Positions 47,143-56,500 of a DNA stretch of 64,000 nucleotides are shown here, piece after piece; position 1 is the first letter of the stretch, and each line of letters opens with the position of its first letter. The notes beneath the pieces are model-generated. The model ran no database searches and had not been told where the DNA came from. It saw nothing but the letters and a program-made list of their open reading frames with translations. The DNA is taken from positions 23,639 through 87,638 of the forward strand of contig JAKAJL010000013.1 of assembly GCA_021813805.1 (NCBI GenBank). Reading direction: 5' to 3'. Position numbers and translations under genes: made by a program. This DNA is from Pseudomonadota bacterium (lineage in GTDB: Bacteria; Pseudomonadota; Alphaproteobacteria; Rhizobiales; Beijerinckiaceae).

Positions 47143-48221
47143 GCGCCGTCTCGCGCGGAAAAACCCTGACGAGGCCCAAGGAACTGATCGCGGCGGGCTT
47201 CGCCGCGCCCGAGGACGTCGACGTTCTGGGAAAAGTCGCGGCGCGCTATAGCGTCGCCGTGCCCTCGGGCGTCGCGGCCCTGATCGAGCGGCGCGACGAT
47301 CCGCTCGGCCGGCAGTTCCTGCCCGACGCCGCGGAACTCGAGATTTTGCCGCACGAACGCGCCGATCCGATTGGCGACGACGCCCATGAGGCGGTCAAAG
47401 GGCTGATCCATCGCTATCCCGACCGCGCGCTGTTGAAACTGACCAGCGTCTGTCCGGTCTATTGCCGGTTCTGCTTCCGCCGCGAGCGGGTCGGCGCGGG
47501 AACCGAGGGAATGCTCGACGCGCCTGCGCTCGACGCAGCTTTCGCGTATCTCGCCAAGCATCGGGAAATCTGGGAGCTGATCGTCACCGGCGGCGATCCG
47601 CTCGCGGTCTCGCCCCGGCGTCTCGCCGAGCTTTCGGAGCGGGTGAAGAAGCTCGACCATATAAAAATCCTGCGCTTTCATTCGCGCGTTCCGGCGCTGG
47701 CGCCGGAGCGCGTGACCGACGAGCTGATCGCGGCGCTGCGCGCCTCGGAAACGACGGTCTATGTCGCGCTCCACGCCAACCATCCCCGGGAGCTGACGAA
47801 AGAGGCCCGCGCCGCCGTTGCGCGTCTGGCGGATTCAGGCGTCGCCCTGGTCAGCCAGAGCGTGCTGCTGCGCGGCGTCAACGACGATGTCGAGACCTTG
47901 GCGGCCCTGATGCGCGCTTTCGTCGAGAATCGAATCAAACCCTATTATCTGCACCACGCCGATCTCGCGCCCGGCACGTCGCATCTGCGCGTTCCGCTGG
48001 ACGAGAGCCGGGATCTGGTCCGTGCTCTGCTGGGGCGGCTGTCGGGCCTCTGCCAGCCGGTTTTTGTCGTCGATATTCCAGGCGGCCATGGCAAGGCGCC
48101 GGCAGGTCCCGATTATTGGCGGCGCGAGGGAGAAGGCTGGCGGGTCGAGGACTGGCGCGGTAAAAGCCACGCCTATGCCGATCCGGCCGCGACGGCCGGA
48201 CGAAAATCGCGGGCGCCATGA
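47139..48221 (+). CDS. epmB: EF-P beta-lysylation protein EpmB (lysine 2,3-aminomutase family)
   Basis: Radical-SAM, PLP-dependent enzyme that makes (R)-beta-lysine for EpmA. The 360-aa protein has the cluster motif CPVYCRFCFR (near residue 104-113), ELIVTGGDPLA, and the PLP lysine in IPGGHGKAPAGP. It is shorter than clostridial lysine 2,3-aminomutase, as is usual for EpmB. Overlaps epmA by four bases. Confidence 0.95.
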   Translation: MSAVSRGKTLTRPKELIAAGFAAPEDVDVLGKVAARYSVAVPSGVAALIERRDDPLGRQFLPDAAELEILPHERADPIGDDAHEAVKGLIHRYPDRALLKLTSVCPVYCRFCFRRERVGAGTEGMLDAPALDAAFAYLAKHREIWELIVTGGDPLAVSPRRLAELSERVKKLDHIKILRFHSRVPALAPERVTDELIAALRASETTVYVALHANHPRELTKEARAAVARLADSGVALVSQSVLLRGVNDDVETLAALMRAFVENRIKPYYLHHADLAPGTSHLRVPLDESRDLVRALLGRLSGLCQPVFVVDIPGGHGKAPAGPDYWRREGEGWRVEDWRGKSHAYADPAATAGRKSRAP

Positions 48222-48272
48222 TTTGGGCCGAATTCAGCCCATGCTCGCGCGCCGAAAAACTTGGAGTTCGCC

Positions 48273-50744
48273 GTGACGCGCTTCCTTTCCCGCGTCTTCA
48301 TCATAAGGCTTCTCGCCGCGTGCCTGATCTGCGGCGCGGCGGCGCCCGCCCGCTGCGCGGAGTCGAGCTCCGCCGCCGCATCGCCCGCGCCCGTCGATTC
48401 GGCGGCGACGCTCGATTCGGTCAAGCAAAGCCTCAAGGGCGTCGAGATCAAGCTGGGCGACGAAAATCTGACGGATGCAGATCTGGTCAAGCTGCGCGGC
48501 GCGCTCGATCCGCTCGGCGCGCAAATCGAGGGCGTGATCGCCGATGTCACACCCAAGCTCGCCGCGGTCAAGGCGCGGCTCGATCAGCTTGGAAAGCCGC
48601 CGGACCTCAAGGCCAATCCCAGCGCGGCGCCGGAAGATCCGGCGATCACCAAGGAGCGCGACGAGCAGCAGAAACTATTCGCGGCCCGCGACGATCTGAT
48701 CAAGCGAGCCAAACTCGCGCGATTGCAGGTCGATCAGCTTTACGCGCAGATCGCCGAGCGGCGCCGCGCTCTTTTCGCAAATTCGGTGTTCCAGAGCTCG
48801 TCGAGCATTCTCGCTCCGTCGCTGTGGATGGATGTCGCGCGCGACACGCCTCACAACCTTGGCGCGGCGCAGGCCACTGGAGTCGAGCTTGCGAGCATTT
48901 TTTTTCAGGCGTTCACGCAAAGGAGCGGCTGGCTCTTTGGCGCCTTCGCCGCCGTGCTCCTCGCCGCCGCGGCGGGCGCCAGCCTGCTTGCCCGGCGGTT
49001 TTTTCCGCGCGGTAAATCGGGTCCCGCGCCAGACGGATTCCAGAAAGGCGTCGCCGCGCTGTGGTTCGCTCTGGCGACCATCGCGATTCCCTTGGGGACG
49101 CTTCTGACGCTCTCCGTTTTGGCGCAATGGTTCAACTTCTCTCCCGACGAATATAAGCCGCTGTCAGAGGCCTTGTTTCGCAGCGTGCTCAGATTCGCCG
49201 CGGCCTTCGGCATGGGCGAGGCGATTCTCGCGCCGCGGCGGCCGAACTGGCGTCCGCTCAACCTGTCGGATCGGGTCGCGCGGAGGCTGATGAGGCTTCT
49301 TTTCATCCTTGCGGGTCTGATCTCGCTCGGCGATCTGTTCGAGGGTCTGGACGAGGTCATCGGCGTTTCGCTTCCGGTTTCGGTCGCGGCGAAGGGAACC
49401 TTTTCCCTCCTTGTCGGACTGGCGCTGATCCGGGGGCTCTATCGGATCGTCGCGGCGCCGGAAGGCGATGAGGACCCGGCGATCGGCCGGCCCGCCAATC
49501 TGGTGGATGAAGGCCCGTGGTGGCCGGCGCTGCGCTTCGGGGCCTGGGCGGCGATCGTCGCGGTGATCGGGGCCGATCTCGTCGGCTATGTCGCCTTGTC
49601 GGCCTTTCTCGTGCGCCAGATCGCCTGGACCGCTTTCATCGCGGGCTTGGTTTTTCTGTTGCAGAAGGCGATCTCGGAAGGCCTGGAGCTGGCGTTCCAT
49701 CCGAATTCCCATCTCGGCCGGGCGCTTCTGGCGAGCCTCGGGCTCCGGCGCGAGCGCCTGGCGCAGATCGCCGTCCTGCTGTCCGGCGTCGTGACGCTTT
49801 TGCTCTATGGCGTCGCCGCCCTGGTGATTCTCGCGCCCTGGGGTCTTCAGTCGCATGACATGGTCGGAGCGGTCCAGTCAGCCTTCTTCGGCTTCAAGAT
49901 CGGCGACGTGACGATTTCGCCCTGGGGCCTGTTGATCGCCCTGGCCCTGTTCGTCCTGGGTTATACGATCACGCATACGATCCAGAACTGGCTGGAAAAG
50001 CGTTTCCTGCCGCTGACGCAGATCGATCAGGGCCTGCAGGTGTCGATCCGCACCAGCGTCGGCTATATCGGCCTCATTCTGTCGTCGATCTTCGCGGTCG
50101 CTTTTCTCGGCATTAATCTCGAAAAGGTCGCCCTCGTCGTCAGCGCCCTGTCCGTCGGTATCGGCCTTGGTCTGCAGGGCGTGGTCAATAATTTCGTGTC
50201 CGGCCTCATCCTGCTGTGGGAGCGGGCGATCAAGGTCGGCGATCTGGTCGCCGTCGGCGACGAACAGGGCCATGTCCGCCGCATCAATGTCCGCGCCACC
50301 GAGATCGAGACCGCCGATCGCGTGATGATGATCGTGCCCAACGGCAATCTGATGACCGGCGTGGTCAAGAATTACGTGCGCGGCGACCGTATCGGCCGGG
50401 TCAGGATCCCGATCCAGGTCCTTTGGGGCGTGGACCCCGAAAAAGTCCGCGAAACCTTACTCGACGTCGCCAAATCCCATGACGAGGCTTTGGGCATTCC
50501 GGCGCCGACGGTGCTGTTCAATGCGATCGGTCCGAATTCGCTGGATTTCGAACTTATCTGCTATGTGGAGAATGTCGAACGCGCGGGGCGGGTGCGCAGC
50601 GACCTGATGTTCGCCATTTTCAGCCGCCTGCCCGAGGCCGGCATCGCCATCACCGGCGGTTCCTCGGCGGTGAATGTGAGCCTGCCCCGGATCGAGCCGC
50701 TGTTGGAGCGCTATCTCCACGGCGGCCCCGAAAACAACGCTTAA
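48273..50744 (+). CDS. DUF3772/MscS-type mechanosensitive channel protein
   Basis: A large inner-membrane channel of the MscS superfamily (823 aa). A signal peptide (RVFIIRLLAACLICGAAAPARC) is followed by a periplasmic coiled region with a DUF3772 segment (to about residue 190). Some 10-11 membrane helices come next, then the MscS core with the pore motif VGIGLGLQGVVNNFVSG and the beta domain VGDLVAVGDEQGHVRRINVRATE. It probably releases solutes on osmotic downshock. The GTG at 48273 has GGAG (48263-48266) at good spacing; a TTG at 48261 is an alternative. Confidence 0.9.
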   Translation: MTRFLSRVFIIRLLAACLICGAAAPARCAESSSAAASPAPVDSAATLDSVKQSLKGVEIKLGDENLTDADLVKLRGALDPLGAQIEGVIADVTPKLAAVKARLDQLGKPPDLKANPSAAPEDPAITKERDEQQKLFAARDDLIKRAKLARLQVDQLYAQIAERRRALFANSVFQSSSSILAPSLWMDVARDTPHNLGAAQATGVELASIFFQAFTQRSGWLFGAFAAVLLAAAAGASLLARRFFPRGKSGPAPDGFQKGVAALWFALATIAIPLGTLLTLSVLAQWFNFSPDEYKPLSEALFRSVLRFAAAFGMGEAILAPRRPNWRPLNLSDRVARRLMRLLFILAGLISLGDLFEGLDEVIGVSLPVSVAAKGTFSLLVGLALIRGLYRIVAAPEGDEDPAIGRPANLVDEGPWWPALRFGAWAAIVAVIGADLVGYVALSAFLVRQIAWTAFIAGLVFLLQKAISEGLELAFHPNSHLGRALLASLGLRRERLAQIAVLLSGVVTLLLYGVAALVILAPWGLQSHDMVGAVQSAFFGFKIGDVTISPWGLLIALALFVLGYTITHTIQNWLEKRFLPLTQIDQGLQVSIRTSVGYIGLILSSIFAVAFLGINLEKVALVVSALSVGIGLGLQGVVNNFVSGLILLWERAIKVGDLVAVGDEQGHVRRINVRATEIETADRVMMIVPNGNLMTGVVKNYVRGDRIGRVRIPIQVLWGVDPEKVRETLLDVAKSHDEALGIPAPTVLFNAIGPNSLDFELICYVENVERAGRVRSDLMFAIFSRLPEAGIAITGGSSAVNVSLPRIEPLLERYLHGGPENNA

Positions 50745-50791
50745 TCCTTTTCGGCGATCTCCTCCGTCTTCCCTATTCCGGAGCGTTCCTG

Positions 50792-51313
50792 TTGTCCCGT
50801 TTTCCCCGTCGCCCCGCCATGCGTCTCGCCTTTGCCGCGGCGCCGCTCTGCCTGTTGCTCGCCGGCTGCGCCGACACGCCGGCGCCGCCGCCCGACGGCG
50901 GTCTGTTCCGGTCGATGGCCGCGCCCGGCGCCCGGCTCGACGCTGAGGCGGCGCGCGACATGATCTCGCTCTACCGTCGCAATCATGGCCTGGGCGGCCT
51001 CGTGCTCGATCCGGGCCTGATGGCGCAGGCGCAAAAACAATCCGACGCCATGGCGGCCCGCGACAAGCTCAGCCACGAGTTGCGCGGCACGCTCACCGCG
51101 CGGCTTGACCATGCGGGCTATGAGAAGAACAGCGCGGTCGAGAATGTCTCGGCCGGCTACGACACCCTGGCCGACGTTTTCTCGGGCTGGCGCCAGTCGC
51201 CGCCGCACAACGCCAATCTTCTGGCGCCGGGCATGAAAAGAATGGGGATCGCGGCGGCCTATAATCCGAAAACGCGCTACAAGACGTTCTGGACGCTGGA
51301 CATGGCGAACTGA
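50792..51313 (+). CDS. CAP/SCP domain lipoprotein
   Basis: A 173-aa protein with a lipobox (LCLLLAGC), then a CAP (cysteine-rich secretory, antigen 5, PR-1) domain with SLYRRNHGLGGLVLDPGLMAQAQKQSD, KLSHELRG, ENVSAGYDT and WRQSPPHNANLL. These are the conserved His and Glu positions of bacterial SCP proteins. The TTG at 50792 has GGAG at 50780-50783; the ATG at 50819 is a second choice. It is 48 bp after the MscS-type gene. Role in the envelope unknown. Confidence 0.85.
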   Translation: MSRFPRRPAMRLAFAAAPLCLLLAGCADTPAPPPDGGLFRSMAAPGARLDAEAARDMISLYRRNHGLGGLVLDPGLMAQAQKQSDAMAARDKLSHELRGTLTARLDHAGYEKNSAVENVSAGYDTLADVFSGWRQSPPHNANLLAPGMKRMGIAAAYNPKTRYKTFWTLDMAN

Positions 51314-51350
51314 TCGTCCTTTCGCGCCCCTCGACCGCGAAACGCCGCGC

Positions 51351-52109
51351 TCACTCCGCCGCGACGCTGGCCGCCCGGCCGCAGGCGCCGCCGCCGCTCC
51401 AGCAGCGCAAGAAAGCTTCGGTCCAGCGCGCCACCACGCCGTCGTGCTGGAACCAGCCGTCGAGATGGCGGCGGCCTTCCTGCGCGCCGGGCTGATTCAT
51501 GCGCTCCAGGGCGGTCACCGTCCATTGGCACATCATGTCGTAGGTGACGTCGGGATGGAATTGCAGCCCGAAGGCCTTTTCGCCGACGCGGATGGCCTGG
51601 GCCTCGAAATCCTCGCCTTCGGCCAGCAGCGTCGCGCCGCCGGGCAGGTCGAAGCCCTCGCGGTGCCATTGGTAGACGCAGGTAGGGAAAGGCGCCGCGC
51701 ACAAGCCGCGTCCCGCTTCCGTGGGGCGGATCGGATAATAGCCGACCTCGACCTTGCCTTCCGGATGGCGACCGACCGGCTGGCCGAGATGGCGGGCGAG
51801 CATCTGCGCGCCGAGGCAGATGCCGAGGAAGGGCTTTTTTTCTTTCAGCGGGAGGCCGATCCAGTCGATTTCGCGCCTGATCCAATCGTCTTCGTCATTG
51901 GCGCTCATCGGGCCGCCGAAATAGACGGCGCCGCTATGCCCACACATGTTCTGGGGCAGGGAATCGCCGAAGCGCGGCCGTCTGATGTCGAGGCCGAAGC
52001 CTAAGTCGCGCAACATCCGACCGATCCGCCCGGGCGTCGAATGCTCGCCATGGAGAACGATCAGCATCGGCTTGCGCGGTGAGCAGGAAAAGCGGCTGCA
52101 ACAGTTCAT
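51351..52109 (-). CDS. Class I glutamine amidotransferase-like protein
   Basis: A 252-aa stand-alone amidotransferase domain resembling the GMP-synthase glutaminase type. The nucleophile Cys is in FLGICLGAQML; the His of the triad is in FGLQFHPDVT, where the usual Glu is Asp, so glutaminase activity is uncertain. The ATG at 52109 overlaps the SDR stop (ATGA) and is preferred; an internal Met in PMLIVLHGEHST (52067) is an alternative. A roughly 35-residue tail follows the domain. Substrate unknown. Confidence 0.82.
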   Translation of the reverse strand: MNCCSRFSCSPRKPMLIVLHGEHSTPGRIGRMLRDLGFGLDIRRPRFGDSLPQNMCGHSGAVYFGGPMSANDEDDWIRREIDWIGLPLKEKKPFLGICLGAQMLARHLGQPVGRHPEGKVEVGYYPIRPTEAGRGLCAAPFPTCVYQWHREGFDLPGGATLLAEGEDFEAQAIRVGEKAFGLQFHPDVTYDMMCQWTVTALERMNQPGAQEGRRHLDGWFQHDGVVARWTEAFLRCWSGGGACGRAASVAAE

Positions 52110-52924
52110 TTTCCGGCGCCCTCCTTCCATTTGCGGCGCATCTGCAGCGAGGAGATCAGTTTCAGGGACAGGCCTTTTGGCGTGAACGGCGCGCTCCACG
52201 CCATGGCTCTGGTCGCGATTCCCGGAAGGACCACCCGCTTCCCCGCCATCATGCCATCATAACCCGCGCGGGCGACGTCGAACGGGGATAGGACAATATG
52301 TCGCATGGGGCTCATGGGCCGCGGGAAACCGGCGCGCGCCTGAAAGCCGGTCGGGACCGGACCGGGGCACAATGCGGTGACGCTGACCCCGAACGGCGCC
52401 AGCTCCGCCGACAGGGCCTCGCTGAAGGACAGGACATAGGCCTTGCTGGCGTAATAGACCGCCATGCCGGGACCGGGCATGAAGGCGGCGACCGAGGCGA
52501 CATTGAGCAGCCGGCCGCGGTTTCGGGCGAGACTCTTGCCGAAACGCAGGCTCAGTTCGGTCAGCGCCCGGACGTTCAGGTCGATCATGCCGAGCTGTTC
52601 GGCCATGTCGCCGTCGAGCGCCGCGTCCAGCACGCCATAGGCGGCGTTGTTGACGAGGATTTCGACATCGGCGCCGGATTGTTCCAGGAAAGCCTCGATG
52701 GCGGCGGGGGCGTTCGCGCGCGACAGGTCGCAATCGAACACCAGAGGGCGCGGCGCCTTCTGGCCAGGCGCCGCCGCGATTTCATCGGCGAGGGCGTCGA
52801 GCGCGGCGCGGTTGCGCGCCACCAAAGCGAGATCGTGGCCCTTGGCCGCGGCGACGCGGGCGAAATCGGCGCCGATGCCGCCCGAGGCGCCGGTGATCAG
52901 CATGACCTTGCGCGGCGCGCTCAT
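52106..52924 (-). CDS. Short-chain dehydrogenase/reductase
   Basis: NAD(P)-dependent oxidoreductase of the classical SDR family, 272 aa from the ATG at 52924. Motifs: cofactor-binding TGASGGIG, VNNAAYG, Ser in LLNVASVAAF and active-site YYASKAY. The C-terminal 40 residues are basic (LKLISSLQMRRKWKEG). It starts within the terB stop (ATGA) and overlaps the amidotransferase start, so three genes are translationally coupled. Substrate unknown; no neighbouring pathway suggests one. Confidence 0.9.
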   Translation of the reverse strand: MSAPRKVMLITGASGGIGADFARVAAAKGHDLALVARNRAALDALADEIAAAPGQKAPRPLVFDCDLSRANAPAAIEAFLEQSGADVEILVNNAAYGVLDAALDGDMAEQLGMIDLNVRALTELSLRFGKSLARNRGRLLNVASVAAFMPGPGMAVYYASKAYVLSFSEALSAELAPFGVSVTALCPGPVPTGFQARAGFPRPMSPMRHIVLSPFDVARAGYDGMMAGKRVVLPGIATRAMAWSAPFTPKGLSLKLISSLQMRRKWKEGAGK

Positions 52925-53430
52925 GACGCCGCCCCCGAGTCGGTGTCCCACGGCCCCGGCGCGTCCGGGTCGCAGCCATGCTCCTCGCGGACCTTGCGGC
53001 GCATGGCGATGCGCTCGCGCGCCGGCACGCCCAGAAGTTCCGATACGCGCCAGATGATATTTTCCTCGAATTCCTGGACCGTCCCGTCGGCATAGGCGAC
53101 CGTCCACATCATTTCGACCAGTCTTCGCCGATCCGGTCCGCTCATCGAATGTTTCAGGACCGAGGTGAAGCCATAGAGATCCACGGATTCGCGGTCGCGC
53201 GCGCGCGCCTCGGCGAGCAGGCTTTCGGCGGACCCGACATCGAGATCGAAACGCTGCTGGAGCAGAAGGAGCAGGGCGCGCTTTTCGCTATCGGTGAAAA
53301 AGCCGTCGATTTCGGCGACATGGACCAGCAGGGCGGCGGCGGCGACGCGCAATTCGTTCTCGCCGAAGTCCCGTTCCACAGGTTCGGCTCCCGTCAATTC
53401 GTCAATGAACCGCCGCAAGCTGTCAAACAT
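52921..53430 (-). CDS. TerB-like (tellurite resistance B domain) protein
   Basis: A 169-aa helical cytoplasmic protein of the TerB-like family: RVAAAALLVHVAEIDGFFTDSEKRAL and MMWTVAYADGTVQEFEENIIWRVSELLGV are the two duplicated helical motifs with acidic DG turns. Family members are linked to stress or membrane processes, and no tellurite genes are near. It is the first gene of the coupled terB-SDR-amidotransferase unit. The gap to the helicase gene (53431-53565) shows no clear promoter. Confidence 0.82.
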   Translation of the reverse strand: MFDSLRRFIDELTGAEPVERDFGENELRVAAAALLVHVAEIDGFFTDSEKRALLLLLQQRFDLDVGSAESLLAEARARDRESVDLYGFTSVLKHSMSGPDRRRLVEMMWTVAYADGTVQEFEENIIWRVSELLGVPARERIAMRRKVREEHGCDPDAPGPWDTDSGAAS

Positions 53431-53565
53431 GCAAGAACCCGCGCGAGACGCATTTTTCCCAGAATGAACCCCGCTGTCCTAACGAAGCATTAACCATGCC
53501 GAAAAACTCGGGCAATCGGTAAAATGCCGCGCTGCGGTGGGCAAAAATGCAAATTGTCGGCTGGA

Positions 53566-56500
53566 TCAGCTTTTCTTACCTTTCGCCTCCAGCTCGGCCT
53601 TGAGCGCCGCGAGCTTGGCGAAGGGCGAATCCGGGTCGGCCTGCCTTTCGCGCGGCGGGCGCTTTTCGTGATGGGGCGGACGCTCGCCGCCGCCATGCCC
53701 GCTTCCTTGACCCTCGCGCCTCTTGCCGTCGAACTTGCCTTCGAAGCGGCGCTGGTCGCGCCGGCCCTCGAAACGCGGCTTGCCGCCTTCGGGACGATGG
53801 GAACGCTCCTGGGCCGGCGCGCCTTCGCCCGCCGGCGCTTGCGCCGCCTGGCCCTCGCCGGGCGCCGCCTGCCCACGGCCGGCGAAACCGCGTCCGCCCG
53901 GACGGCGTTGCGGCCGCTGGTCATGCTCGCGACGGCGGCCATGATGGCGTTGCGGTTTCCACACTTCGATCGTCGCCGGTTCGGCGGGCGCGGCTGCTTC
54001 AGCAGGCGCGGTTTCCTCAGCAGGCGCCGTCTCTTCAGCAGGCGTCGCCTCGTCAGGCTGCGCGGCTTCGGCCGCTTCGCCTTCAGCCTCCGCGACGCTC
54101 TCGCCTTCGACCGCCGGCGCGGGCTCGCGCGCTGTTTCTTCAGCAGGCGCTGCTTCTTCAACAGGCGCCGGCGCCTCGATCGGCGCGGATACGGGAGGTT
54201 CCGCCTGGGTTTCGGCTTCCGCCGCTTCGGCCGATTCGCCTGTGGTTGGCTCGGCGTCTTCCGCCGCCGCTTCTTCCGCCGGCTTCAGCGGCTCGGTCGG
54301 GGCCTTGGGCAGCAAGGGGACCGTGATCGCCGGGCCCGGCCGGGTCTCGCTGGCGTAGCCGAGCGATTTCAGAATGGTTGCGAAACTCTCGCCGGAACAG
54401 CCGGCCAGCGAGGTCATGGCGACGGTGACGACAAAGCCCTCGCCGTCCGCCGCGCCGGGAGGCGGATCGCCGGGGGTCACGCCGGGGCGGTAGGCGATCG
54501 CCGGGCGGATCAGATCGGCGAGTCGCTCCAGAATGTCGACGCGCACCGCGCGCTCGCCGCAGACGCGAAAGCCCGCGGCGCGATAGAGGCCGCGGTTGAC
54601 GGATGTGTCGGCGGCGAAGGAGGTGCGGCCGGACGAGGCGAGATGGGCGACCTCGTCGATCCCCTTCACCGTTTCGAGCCCGCCATGCTTCAATGCCCAG
54701 AGCTGAGCGGCGAGGGCGCGCGGCGCGGGTTTGAGCAGTGCGGGCAGATAAAGATGGTAGGCGCCGAAACGCACGCCGAATTTGCGCAGCGCGGCGCGGC
54801 CTTCCTGGGGCAGGCTTTTCATTTCGTCCGTGACGCGGGAGCGCTCCAGCACGCCCAGCGCCTCGCCGATCTGGAAAGCGATTCCGCGCGCGACGCCTTC
54901 AAGGCCGTCGCCGATTTCCAGATCTTCCAAAGCGCCGAGCAGCTTTTTCACATGTTGGGCGAGCCACAGGTCGAGGCGCGCCTGCGCCATGTCGAGCTGG
55001 GCGCCAGTGAGATGTTCGTCGGCGATCAGCCGCGCCCGGGGTTTCAAAATATGGTCGCCCGCCGCGATTCGCGCCACCGGCTCGCCGAGCCAGCGGATGA
55101 TCCCGTCATTGGCCAGGACAAAGGCCTCGTCGACCGCCTCATGCACGCGGCGCGCCCGCGCCTCGATCTCGGCGGCAAGCGCCTTCTGCGCCGCGGCGTT
55201 GAGGGTCCTGGCCTCCTCGCCCTCGGCCGTCGGATCGGGGGTGAAGCAGAAGCCCTGCAAGGAGCCGACGTGATGACCCTCGACCATGACCTGGCCCGTG
55301 GCGGTGACTTCGGCTTCCAACATCGCATTCTCTCTCAGGCGGCGCATCAGCACGCTGGCGCGCCGGTCGACAAATCTCTGGGTCAGACGCGCGTGCAGGG
55401 CGTCCGACAGATTGTCCTCTACCTGACGCGAGACGCCCTGCCAATGCTCAGGATCATTCAGCCAGTCGTTCCTGTTGGCGATGAAGGAGCAGGTCCGCAC
55501 CTGATTGATCCGCGCGGACAGCGCGTCGATGTCGCCGTCGGTGCGGTCCGCCAAGGCGATCTGGCGGGCGAACCAGTCGTCGGGAACTCGTCCCGCGCGC
55601 ACGACAAAGCCGAATATGGTCAATACGAGATCGGCGTGAGCGGCCGGGGAAGTCTTGCGATAATCGGGAATCTGGCACACGTCCCACAGCCGCGCCACGT
55701 CGGCGCGGGTCTTGGCGTTGCGCCGCACTTTTTCGTCGCGCGCCGCCGCCTCCAAAGCGATCTGGTCTTCGGCGGTCGGCGCGCGGGACAATCCGGGCAA
55801 GGTCGGCGTCTCGTCGAGCGAGGCGATCAAAGACTCGATCGATGAAAAATCCAGAGCGGCGTTGCGCCATTGCAACAGGGCTATGGGATCGAAAGCATGG
55901 GATTCGATCATCGCCGCCAGCTCCTCGTCGAACGGCGGGCAGCGCCCGCTGGTTCCGAACGAGCCGTCGCGGGTGTGGCGGCCGGCGCGGCCGGCGATCT
56001 GGCCGAATTCGGCCGGATTGAGGCGGCGGTGCTGGTAGCCGTCGAACTTGCGATCGGCGGCGAAGGCGACGTGATCGACATCGAGATTGAGGCCCATGCC
56101 GATGGCGTCGGTGGCGACGATATAATCGACGTCGCCGTTCTGATAGAGGTCGATCTGGGCGTTGCGTGTGCGGGGCGACAGGGCGCCGAGCACCACCGCC
56201 GCGCCGCCGCGCTGGCGCCTGATCCATTCGGCGATGGCGTAAACATCCTCGGCGCGGAAAGTGACGATGGCGCTGCGCCGGGGAAGGCGGGCGATTTTCC
56301 GGTCGCCGGCGAAAACGAGCTGCGAGAAGCGCGGGCGCGACAGGGTGCGAATTCCGGGCAGCAGCCGCTCCAGCGCCTCCTGCATGGTCGCGGCGCCGAT
56401 GAGCAGCGTCTCCTCGGTCCCGCGCCGGTTGAGAATGCGGTCGGTGAAGACATGGCCGCGATCGAAACTCGCGGCGAGCTGGATTTCGTCGATGGCGACG

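Noticed and set aside
53524..55845. 773-codon plus-strand frame opposite the helicase
   Set aside because: Arg/Gly/Phe-rich mirror of the helicase tail; the minus-strand frame has clear helicase motifs.
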